From Sporobolomyces roseus (taxonomy: Eukaryota; Basidiomycota; Microbotryomycetes; Sporidiobolales; Sporidiobolaceae): DNA of 64,000 nucleotides. Within the stretch, counting starts at the first letter, position 1. Every line of letters starts with the position of its first letter. A model generated the notes under the pieces. The model had not been told where the DNA came from. It saw nothing but the letters and a program-made list of their open reading frames with translations, and ran no database searches. This document shows positions 23,222 to 32,332 of this stretch, one piece after another. The stretch spans positions 1,674,001-1,738,000 of the forward strand of contig JADILM010000004.1 of assembly GCA_016617785.1 (NCBI GenBank). The letters run 5' to 3'. The translations under genes and the position numbers were made by a program.

Positions 23222-23904
23222 ATCCCAACTTGTTGCCGAGAAGAAGCCTCAGGATTGGCACAGAGTGATAGGGTGAAATAGCCGAAGAGCTAGAGGAAGG
23301 TTAGAGATGAGATGAAGCGAGGGGACAGCGTTTAGTATGGGAAGAAAGGCGGTTTTCAAAGTTCGGGGTGTCGGTACGGGTCGATTGTTGGTTTTGTAGG
23401 TGTACACGATGTCATGAAGTCTCGAAGTCGTCGATACAAGCGTCGGGAGAGGTCAATCTAGAGGCAGAGATGGTCTCCCGGCGACGATTGATTCGGTCAA
23501 GATTTGCGGAGTAACGAAATAGCCCCGTCGACGACCTCGAAGCTTTGTGCTGTGCCGCCCATGCGAGGTTTTAGCCTCTAGCTATGCGAGACGGGAGCCT
23601 TCCAGCGCCCGTGTCAGTAGCAAAGCGTGAGCGAGGCGTAATGAATATTCCAGTCGAGATTACGAAACGAAGGGTTTTCGTCGAAGCAGTCGTACAATGC
23701 GAATCAGCTTGCCTCGTTTCGACAAGACGATTGACTGCTGTACAACGAGTCGATGTGAGCGATTTGAGAGAAGGCGTTTTTGACTTTTATGACTTCGCCT
23801 CTGCAGAAAAATTGCAAAAACTGCTTTACTTCCACCTTCCACCTCCCACCTCTACACCCTCATATTCCAACCAGCACCTTCGAGCAGTTAAGACTTCAAT
23901 TCAA
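23222..23904. other. Spacer between the Cys-rich paralogues
   Basis: 683 bp between copy 1 and copy 2. It should hold the 3' UTR of the first and the promoter of the second. A CT/CA-rich stretch near 23830-23890 precedes the second ATG. No further gene was seen. Confidence 0.5.
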
Positions 23905-24332
23905 ATGTGCAGAACTTCGTACTGTGGTAATCTAGAGTGAGATTTTTCATCAATGTCGCAATTCGCAACTTTCCCATCCTCTCGTCAAATGGACTCGCTG
24001 ACCTCACACATACTTTGTGTAGGTGTAGGAGGAAAACTTGGGCAAGTCTCTTGCTCCAAAATGAGCTGCTCGCTCTTCTCGAGCTGCCTTACATCGCCTC
24101 AATCAACTTTTTTTCGAGTTTGCTGATCAATCTCTCATTAATACAGTATGGCTGCGGCTTACACACAAAGGCTATCATCTCAGAAGTTCCGGCCGAAGAG
24201 CTCTGCGTTTGCAATCCTCGGAATCCGCTACCGCAATTCGTCGAACCCGAACCATTGGGTCCAAGGTATCGATGGGAGGAACAAAAACACTCGAGGGTAC
24301 CGGATGAGCCAGAGGTGAACATAGAATGGTGA
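23905..24332 (+). CDS. Small Cys-rich protein, copy 2
   Basis: 78-residue paralogue of the preceding small gene. It reads MCRTSYCGNLECRRKTWYGC, then GLHTKAIISEVPAEELCVCN, with a longer charged tail ending VPDEPEVNIEW. It keeps the MCxxxYC, TWxGCG and CxC positions but lacks one Cys of the CC pair. Exons are 23905-23936 (32 nt), 24023-24041 (19 nt) and 24147-24332, so the first two match copy 1 exactly. Intron 1 begins GTGAGA. Intron 2 begins GCAAGT, a GC-AG intron, where copy 1 has GTGAGT. Function is unknown; metal binding is inferred from the Cys/His pattern only. It converges on the CCCH-SMR gene with 442 bp between the stops. Confidence 0.85.
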
Positions 24333-24430
24333 ATCATAGGCGGAGGCAGTCGGAAGGGGAGGAGAGATGGCTCGGATTTTAGAATGTGCGAAGGGTTTCT
24401 TAGAATTGTTGTTTCGATTATAGACGAGGT

Positions 24431-24474
24431 TAGACTAATATACAGGCAACGATAGACTAGTATACAGACAACGA
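24431..24474. repeat. 22-bp tandem duplication
   Basis: Two adjacent 22-bp units that begin TAGACTA and end CAACGA and differ at two positions. The start of a third unit follows (TAGACA). Confidence 0.85.
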
Positions 24475-24580
24475 TAGACATAGACGTTTTCGATCCTTCG
24501 AGCGGGACGACGAGGAGTCAGACGGGTTCGCGAAAAGCGAGAGTTTCGTCGAGTTCGAGCGTTTGGTTTGCGTTTGGTCT

Positions 24581-24600
24581 CGAACGACCTCGAACGACCT
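24581..24600. repeat. 10-bp tandem repeat
   Basis: CGAACGACCT occurs twice in direct succession, just after a GCGTTTGGT-type direct repeat. Confidence 0.85.
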
Positions 24601-24774
24601 CTAGGACCAGATCTCCGCACCTTCACTCGACATCGAATGTAGAGAATAAACTAGAGCTGTTCTTTTGCAGCGAACTTCTTTGACTACTTTGGTTTCTAGG
24701 GTATACTTGATAATCCTTTCCTTTTTCCGGTCCTCCCTTCTCATCGTCCGACTACTCCGACATCCGATCAACCA

Positions 24775-27700
24775 CTAACGAAGGCAATCGATAGCGAGGA
24801 TACCTCCGTAATTCTGCCATGCCCAACCTTGATCTCCAAGGAATTCAGTCGTCGCCTGTTCCAACCGCAATCGACCTGCTGCTTCCCCCTTATCAGGTGC
24901 CGAAGAGCCACTATGCTTCTGTTGACCAATGACGATGTAGGCGATACCTCTGAACTGTTGTGCCTCGAGTTTGAGTAAGAAGTCACCCATAAAACTGATC
25001 GCTTCGTCGGTATGTAGAGCGTGGAGGTCGAGTGCGACTTCGGTGCGCTCCTCCTCGGTCGAAAGTCGTTCGTTGCTCGACAACATTGAAGCGCTGATGA
25101 CTCCGAGACAGATTCCTCCTCCTCTTTCTTGACCTTTCGCCTTTCGATCTGGAACGTCGTCTGTTGAACCCGATCTCCCTTCGTTCCGCTCAATAGCTTC
25201 CCTAAGTACCTTCTTCCTCTCTTCGACGATCCGTAATGCCGAATCCCTTCCTTCGATAGCAACCTGCCTACTCCAATCCTGCGCTTCACGGCTCCACTTT
25301 CTCGCACCCGCTCCATCACCCCGCTTGAAGCATTCAGCAGCTTTCGCGAGACACTTGTTACGATTCGCACCAAGTTCGAGGAAGGTTTGACGGTATCGAA
25401 TGTAGAGGTTTGCGAGGGATTGACCGGTAGGGAGGGTAGGGAGTAGAGCGGGAGGTCGAAGAGTGATACGAGCAGATTTGCGAGGTTGAGGTAAACCATT
25501 TCGATCGATCGGATTGGCTTGAGGAGTGCGATTCGGTAGAGGAACTTGAACTTTTTGACCATATTTGACGGCACCGGAGAAGCGAGTTCGAGCGGGGTCA
25601 AGTTGAACAGTTCGATTCGCGGTCGGAATCCCGATCTGTTGTCGAGACCGAGGAGCGTCGCCGAGAGTAGGGAAATCGAGTTCAGGTCCTGCGTCGGGAG
25701 GAGCCATAGGTGGACCCTGCATTTGCAGTTGACGTTCACGAGTACGATTCTCGTAATCGGCTCGCATGACCTGTGATCTCGGTTCCTCTCGTAAGCCTCG
25801 TGAGATTACGGGGCTGGCAAGGAGAATCGAGACTCACGGGAGGAATAGTGTGTAAGAAATCGCATCGACCATCTCCTTTCAAACAATGTCCTCTAAGCCA
25901 GAATCTGAACGAATACGCCAGATCAGCGAAACAATTGGGGAAGGGAGTATAAGAGAAGGTTTGCACTCACTTGCAGACGGCCTTTCCGACATCATGCGAA
26001 AACTTGCAATCGCTTCGCAAGCAATTTCCCGCAAGATAGAAACGACAGACTCGACCTCCTACTCCCCTTCCCTCTCCCGTCGGAGTCTCTGGTCTCGATC
26101 CTCCCCATCTCGGTGAACCTCTCCCGCCGTCACCATTTCCAAACCCATCGAACGAATCTCGAGATATGACGAGTGGTCGAGATCCCGAACTTGAGATCAT
26201 TCGATTCTGAGGTAAACCATCGAGGAGTGAAGCGCTCGGGTCGAGAGGAGGAGGGAAACCAGGAGGTCGACTACCGATTTGTTGATCGATGATATACTCT
26301 ATCGAGCTATCTACGTCGAATCCAGTTGCGTTCAAAGCTTCTTCGAGCAAATCTTCCGAGACGTCCGAATCGGCAAAGATCGAGTGGAGATGGTCGAAGG
26401 GAGTCATGGCGTAAGCTCCGATCCCTCCTAGTCCCGAAGAACCTTCGAGTTGATTCGCGAAGTCGATCGAAGGCATCTCACCTGGAGCTGGTCCGGGGAG
26501 AGTGATGAACGCTGGGCCGGGGGCAGAGGGGACAGGTCTCAATCCTCCGTGAGTCGGCGTGTGAGTTCCGTCTTGAGGGTAGTAAGGTGATGCGTATCCT
26601 GATCCCGGTCCTACGTACTCTCCGTACTCGTTCAATGCTTGAGGGGGGTAAGAGGGCTGAGGGAAGTAGTCTCCTTGAGTGTTCTGATCGGCCCATTGAG
26701 GTTCTCCGGAAGGGTAGGATTGATCGATAGGAATTCCGGGAGAGTAGAAAGGACTTGCTGCACCTCCTTGATGGAATGCCATGGTACTCTCGTGGGGTAA
26801 AGGAGCGTCGTCGATACGGGCAGACGAGGTGAAATCGTCTTCTTCGTTGTCGGCTCCACTCGAATCCGAAACGTCTCCCCACGGGACTCGAGGGATCTTC
26901 GTCTTGTTTGCCGCGAGAGCAGCTTTGACGTCGAGCTGGCGAGGGAAGTAGCTAGGGGACGAGACGGCGGAACCAGGTCGAGAAGGAGGAACTGAGTGTT
27001 TAGGAGTGCCGAGAGGAGAATGGTGGAGAGCCCAGTTCTGTTGAGCCTGCTGAGCCGTCATCGGCATTGGACTTCGGATACGATTCGGAGTGCCAGGAGT
27101 AGAGGGCGAAGCATGTCCGCTACCAGGTCCTCCGGGTTCTCCAGGTCGAAACTCGCTCGCTCCAACCGAGAACTTGAAGGCAGAGGTGTTTGGGTTGAGA
27201 GCGAGAGAAGCGAGTTTGGGCGACGACCAAGGTGATCCAGCGGGAGAGCGAGACGAGGATGCGTTACTGATGCTCGAGGAGAGGTTGGGGTTATTCGAAG
27301 GAGTTCGACTTCCGGGAGTGAGAGCGCCAGAAGTGCCGTGTCGACGGAACGAAGAAGATCGAGAGACGGAAGGACGGGATCCAGGGGTGACAGAGCCGTG
27401 ATGGGGAAGAGGAGGAAGGGGATTCCCAGAAGGATGGGTATCTTCTCTGTGTCGATGAAGGAGGTTCAAGATGTGCGAGTCCAAGTTGACGTGCTCTTGC
27501 TGTTTGAATGTGTTCCGATCAGCGAGTGCTATGAGGACAGCTGAACAGAACTTGGACGAACCTCTGGTAAATAGAGTAAAGTGGTAAGAGTGTCCTTCAA
27601 AGCGTCTGGCATATCATCCTCATCAATGTTTCCGTCTTCTAGCTTTCGTACAACGATCCTCGTTCTATAATCAGATATTCGATCAGCATGATTCTCGTTC

Positions 27701-28023
27701 AAAAGCGTCTGATTGGGAACTCACTTCTCCTCTTCGGATAAATCGTCTGCGACTGATGAAGTCGAACCACCACTCTTCCCACCTCCTCCTCCTTCCTCAT
27801 CATCCGTCGAGCTACTGACTTCACTAGGAGCCTTTGAAGACGAACTGGCGGAAGCAGCTCTACTTTGTGCGAGTGCCAATTTGCGAACACTTGATTCGAG
27901 GAGAGATAAAGGTTGATTAGGCTGAGGAGGGCTGGTCTTGTTTCTTGGATTACTATAGGTGGTGAAGAGGTAGTTGAGCAGAGCTCTCGTGTGGGTGTAC
28001 GAGTTGCGCAGAGTCGGATCCAT
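24775..28023 (-). CDS. CCCH zinc-finger, CUE-like and SMR-domain protein
   Basis: Multi-domain RNA-binding protein with a nuclease-family end. In order: an N-terminal helical segment (MDPTLRNSYTHTRALLNYLF), a Ser/acidic linker, IVVRKLEDGNIDEDDMPDAL, a long Ser/Pro/Gly-rich region, a CUE/UBA-like part (FDHLHSIFADSDVSEDLLEE, then ATGFDVDSSIEYIID), two CCCH fingers (CRFYLAGNCLRSDCKFSH and FWLRGHCLKGDGRCDFLH), a DUF1771 region (RNKCLAKAAECFKRG) and a C-terminal SMR domain (VALDLHALHTDEAISF and YIVIGQQKHSGS). The usual TGKGxHS-type loop is altered to IGQQKHS. About 960 residues. One intron (27500-27561) uses a GTTCGT donor, and another splits the region between the two fingers. The start ATG 28021-28023 is preferred over an upstream TTG. 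The likely role is RNA binding and turnover, by domain inference. Confidence 0.87.
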
Positions 28024-28542
28024 TGGCAAGGAATGTGGTCGAATGACGCAGGATGAGAGAGGGGAGGGGAGGAGTTTCTAGAGATCTGAAGGGGGGTGCG
28101 AGTCTATAAGATAGCTGTTGCAGGAATGAATGATCAGTAAAGCCAGCTGCAGTCGCAAGGAGAGAGGATAGGGAGCTCTCTAAGATTGATAGAGAATGAT
28201 GGAAGGGAGGATGGTACAAGATCTGAGCGAGCGAATATTGACACGGTCCTATCTGCACCTGTACAATCTATACAGAGCTACGGATCTAGCCGTATCCACC
28301 TTGAAGCGCGAAGCTGTGAGGGAGCAAGGAGGGAGAGGGCTTCGCCTAAAGAGGGGAAATCCAAATCGACTCTCTCACGGGAATAAGCTGAGCGCACTGT
28401 CAATCTTGTGAAGCTATCTCAAGCTCTCCAACCTCTCCCTTAGCCCGGCTAGAGAGAGATAATTTCGTTACTCCTGTTGAAATTTCGTTTCTCTTTCCAA
28501 TCTCTTTCCTTCCAAACCTTCGCTCTCTCAAATCTGCTCAGA
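28024..28542. promoter_or_regulatory. Divergent promoter, CCCH-SMR / DUF1764
   Basis: 519 bp between two start codons on opposite strands. A CT-rich leader lies just before the plus-strand ATG at 28543. No other gene or named site was seen. Confidence 0.5.
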
Positions 28543-29241
28543 ATGGTACTGAAGACCACTCAGGCAAACAAGGATACTTCGACTACAACTCAGCAGCCAA
28601 AGAAACGACCTGCAGCTAGCGAGATCGACGACATCTTTTCCAAAAAGTCGAAACCTGTTCCTCCAACCTCGAGTACCTCAAATACAACAGAACCGAGCAC
28701 AGCAAGCAAGAAGAAGAAGGACAAGAAAGGTAAAGGCAAGGCGGAATCGGCGGCAGAGGTGCAGGAGGAGGAGGAAGCGATCGCTCAACCTAAAAAAGTT
28801 CCAGAGACCGTTGTCGACACTTCGAGCGTGATTGAGGCGTACAAACCAACTGCGGTGACTGCTACGAAGAAGGCGAAGGACCTGACAGAGGCGGAGAAGA
28901 AAGCTATTGAGGAGGAAAAGGCGTTTATGGATAGTCGAGGAACGAGTTCGTCTTTTCCTCCTCTCCAGAACGAGATTATAGACGCTGATTCAGAGCTCGT
29001 CGTCTACAGGGAAGAAGACGGAAGACGGTCTACCGATTTACGATACCTCGGAACTCAAAATTGGTTTGGGGGGAGGTAAGTTTTCCTTTTCCTTTTTCCT
29101 TTTCTCGTTCATACTTGACAGCGTCGTTGATGAATCCTTGAATCCATCGTTGCAGACACGGAGCTGTGTCCTTTCGACTGTGAATGTTGTGTGTTCCCCT
29201 CGCTCTCCGGTCTCTGCAGTCTGAAAGCGTCGTCGGGCTGA
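28543..29241 (+). CDS. DUF1764 family protein
   Basis: Small Lys-rich protein of the eukaryotic DUF1764 family, function unknown. The N-terminal half has KKRPAASEIDDIFSKKSK and runs of Lys, probably a nuclear signal. The conserved end is FMDSRGTR, then KKTEDGLPIYDTSELKIGLG, then GGDTELCPFDCECC, matching the family hallmark CPFDCxCC. Three exons: 28543-28945, from 29010, and from 29156. The first intron (28946-29009) has a GTTCGT donor and must be removed to reach the hallmark frame; the unspliced frame reads on into unrelated sequence. The protein has a short extra tail after the hallmark and ends at 29241. The start is the first in-frame ATG; an upstream TTG was not used. Confidence 0.85.
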
Positions 29242-29357
29242 CTTCTTCGATTCTCCACAGGTTTCTGAGCAATCGCCCAGATTGGATTGGGGTCATGGGG
29301 TTGTATCGCCTTGCGCTTGTTGTAATACTCCTGCACACGTTGTTTCCAGAGTTCGGA
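29109..29357 (-). other. Coding-like antisense frame, possible small gene
   Basis: Opposite to the DUF1764 3' end and the spacer beyond it, one minus-strand frame reads SELWKQRVQEYYNKRKAIQP followed by HDPNPIWAIAQKP. This is protein-like, with aromatic, Pro and charged residues and little low complexity. A second minus-strand frame further on reads CLQRWIQGFINDAVKYEREK. A possible first exon upstream (MRSEGEEGKNNFASYSLF to TVTIYQ) is followed by a GTAAGC donor. I could not find a splice pattern that joins these in phase, so no gene model is offered. If real, it overlaps the DUF1764 coding sequence tail to tail. No family was recognised. Confidence 0.27.
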
Positions 29358-29614
29358 CTGTCGGCTGCGAGGTCATGCGAGTCTGCGCGAGAGACGCTCG
29401 TTGCGAAAAGAAGAATCTCGTGTGTCGGCGAAAGCGCAAGCGATTGCTTACACTCAGCCTGATAGATAGTGACAGTATGCTCGTTGACTCTGAACGCTGA
29501 TCTCAATTGGCTGAAGAGCGAGTAACTTGCGAAATTGTTCTTTCCCTCTTCCCCTTCACTTCGCATCTCACGCTTTTCCACGCTTTGTTTCTCCCGCTTC
29601 TCTTTCTTGTATAT

Positions 29615-31187
29615 ATGCCTCGGACTCTTTCTCCCGACTCTAGTCAATCGGAAATCAGCGAATCCTCTCCCGAGAAACCTCGATCTCCGACTGCACCTCT
29701 GGCATGTATGAGATACAGTCCTCGACCATGTGTCAACCAGGGACTCGTCGATGCTTTGAAACCTTTACGAGACTGGAGATTTGCCGAGTTTGGCTGTGAG
29801 TCTCCTTCGCGTTCGTGTACTGCTACAAAGACTCACATATCAAGATCTGGTGCGCAACAGCGGGAAGCTCCGAAGGGATCTCTTATTCGACTGCCCTCGC
29901 CGCGCTCATTGCCTGTCCTTTCAAGATAACTTCGGGAAAAGAAGCTCGCAAGATCAATAAGGTGAGCTCAAACTACTCTCATCGTTCCTGGGCACGTTTT
30001 TTACAGCTTCTGCTCCCTCGCAGATCGGCGAGAAGTTGGAAATCAAGATCGATGAATATCTCGCAACCGGCCAAATCCAAGATGCGATCGACTTACAGCA
30101 CAACGAGCGGTTTCGAGCTCTCACATCGTTAATGACAGTTCACGGTGTCGGTCACCATCGAGCGAAAGAACTGTATCAAGAAGGATACCGCTCGGCAGAA
30201 GATTTACGAAAGACTGGAAAATGGGATAAAGAGTTTCGATACCACGACGACATACAGCTCAAGTACGCTCAGATTCGCTAATCATCGTCGATGGACAGTG
30301 ACTGATCGAAGTAGCTCAACAGGATTCCCCGGGCAGACGTCGAGAGCATTCAGGAATTCGTGCGAATTCAGTTGGATCGGATTCAACCGGGAGCTCATAC
30401 TGTTCTCTGCGGTGGGTAAGGCAGAGCTTCATTCGGTAGAAGATTCAGGATCATCGCTAACGTCTCTTCGCTCACTAAACGCTGTAGCTACCGTCGAGGC
30501 AAGACGGAATCGAACGATGTCGATATCCTGATAACATACCCGCATGAAGATGGCAAGGAGCGAGGCATACTGCGGAAGCTCGTTCAAAGACTTGAAGCAA
30601 AAGGCGAGTCTATCACTGAGTCCTCACCGAATGAAGGCTGATGACATGGTTCGAGTTAGGTCTAATACCGCCTGATGGAGTCTTGACTTTTTCGCAACCT
30701 GCTACTCTTCGCACGACGAAGGCAAACAAGCGAGCTTCTTCTTTCGACTCGCTCGACAAAGCGCTCGTTATCTTCAAGCATCCCGCTAATGGAACAACAC
30801 GAACGCGAGACATTTATCGCAGAGGTGAGTCGATGTAAGCTCTGCCTTTCGGTTATCCTGCTGACTTCGGGTTTTGCACGTCTCAGTGGACCTCATTACT
30901 GCAGGGTGGACGAACTGGGGAGCTGCGTTGGTAGGATGGACGGGAGGGACCCAACTCGAGCGAGACCTACGAATCCATGCCGAACGAATGGGCTACAAAT
31001 TCGATAGCGGTGCACTTCGAGATCGAACAACCGGAGAAGTGATCAGAACGATGCACGAAAAGGACGTGTTTCGAGCGTTGAAGCTCAAATGGATTCGTAA
31101 GTGACGGTTCTCTATCTGTTAAATCACCTCGACTGACGCTGGATGTCGCAATCAACAGCTCCAGAGATGCGCAACTCTGATCCATAG
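29615..31187 (+). CDS. POL4: Family X DNA polymerase, Pol mu/Pol4-like
   Basis: Gap-filling DNA polymerase for end joining or base-excision repair. In order: a short disordered N-terminus, an 8-kDa-like region (GEKLEIKIDEYLATGQ), a helix-hairpin-helix (TVHGVGHHRAKELYQEGYRS), the palm with GGYRRGKTESNDVDILIT carrying two catalytic Asp, the third Asp in RRVDLITAGW, and the thumb GWTGGTQLERDLR to the end PPEMRNSDP. The Gly-Trp at the steric gate is of the Pol mu/TdT kind, not the Tyr-Phe of Pol lambda. No BRCT domain is visible, and only 373 bp separate the start from the DUF1764 stop. About 400 residues. Seven introns are inferred, one of them GC-AG (30604-30659). The gene symbol is by homology. 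Confidence 0.88.
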
Positions 31188-31437
31188 TCGCCCATCCTAC
31201 TCAGACAGGACGCCGTAGCTCTCTATCAGTCTCTGTACTCATCGTAGCATCCTTCATCATTTGTGTACAGATCATCATTTCACTCAACCTCGTTCATTCG
31301 GCGAGTACTCAACCGAGTTCCTTCAGTCGTAATCGCAAGCAGGGACTCCGTATCACTCTGCGGATGTCGCGAGTGTCAGTAACTCGGGTGTGAAACGATA
31401 AATGCAGAACTCACCGAAAAGCAGCGATAGAACGCCT
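31188..31437. other. Convergent spacer
   Basis: 250 bp between two stops. A GTGAGT-like donor on the minus strand at about 31410 lies just after the small gene's stop and may be a 3' UTR intron. Nothing else was seen. Confidence 0.4.
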
Positions 31438-31925
31438 TTACTTCGAACCGGTCGACTCGGTCCAGCCGCTTCCATCCGAGCTGGTGTAAGTAGCGTTACC
31501 GTCACCGGAATTGTAGTCTATTCAAAACCCTCGCAAGTCAGTCTCACTCGTATGATGGGATTAAGGGGAACAACGAAAAACTGACAGGTTGATCCGTCCG
31601 AGTTCGAGTAATAGTAGGAACCGTCGTTGTTCGAGTCTATCCAAAAGTACGTTCAAGTCAGCGAGCAAGAGTCAAAGTGGGAAGCAGGAATTTGCTCACA
31701 GTGATAGCTGTTGGAGTTATCTGCGTCTCCTCCATAATCTCGCGAACAATAGTGGTTACCTTGATCGTTGTTTCCCGAAGAGGTGACCTCGTATTCTTGT
31801 CCGTAGTTGTCCTCTGAGTGTAGGAGGAACGTGAGCGGGACAAGTGGGGGAATGAGGAAGAGGAGAAGAAACAAAGATCAGCTCGATGGAGACTACGCTG
31901 AGGACAGCTTGAACTCACTAGGCAT
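31438..31925 (-). CDS. Small Ser/Asn/Tyr/Gly repeat protein
   Basis: 83-residue polar protein of unknown function. It reads MPKDNYGQEYEVTSSGNNDQ, then GNHYCSRDYGGDADNSNSYH, then repeats YSNNDGSYYYSNSDGSTYYN, and ends TESTGSK. The unit [YS]xN[NS]DGS[YT]YY recurs. I recall similar short polar YSNxDGS proteins in other fungi, without a function. Four exons. The first has only 7 coding nt (ATGCCTA). The third intron has a GTCAGT donor. No signal peptide or membrane segment is present. A single Cys makes a secreted disulfide protein unlikely. It is likely unstructured, and a stress or hydration role is only a guess. Confidence 0.8.
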
Positions 31926-32332
31926 GATGATAGTGTGTTGTGAGAAAAGCGGGTGAAGAGTGAAAAGTAGAAAAGAGAAAGAAGATTTTGTTCGAAGAGC
32001 TTCTTCGAATTCGCGGTGTCTCATCAAAGGGAAGAATCTCTCAAACAGCAGCGAGAAACCAGAAGAGAGAGAGATAGTGATCACAAAGTGGATTGTAATG
32101 CAGTCCTACTGAGAGGCTTGATTCGTAGAGTAATGACAAAAGGAAAGAGCAAATTAAAAGGGGGTTCTAGTGGTTGACAGCTGATGTAAAGCGGAAAAGA
32201 GGGAGTCTTATAGTGATACACGGCCATCGGGTACTGAGTGGCCTAGAACAGCAGAGTCGTACAGAATCGACGTAGAGAGAACTAACTCGAAAAATGAATA
32301 GTATAGACAACCAGAGTTTTAGGATGGTGAAT
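31926..32332. other. Spacer, no gene seen
   Basis: 407 bp between the small polar-protein start and the PMC1 stop, both on the minus strand. Leader and 3' UTR sequence only, as far as I can see. Confidence 0.5.

Larger units (their letters stand above)
24333..24774. other. Convergent spacer with short repeats
   Basis: 442 bp between two stop codons. It contains a 22-bp imperfect tandem repeat (24431-24474) and a perfect 10-bp tandem repeat (24581-24600), both listed. No coding or RNA signal was seen. Confidence 0.5.

Noticed and set aside
28477..29079. DUF1764 as one 200-residue unspliced frame
   Set aside because: The unspliced frame misses the CPFDCxCC hallmark. Removing the GTTCGT...CTACAG intron restores it.
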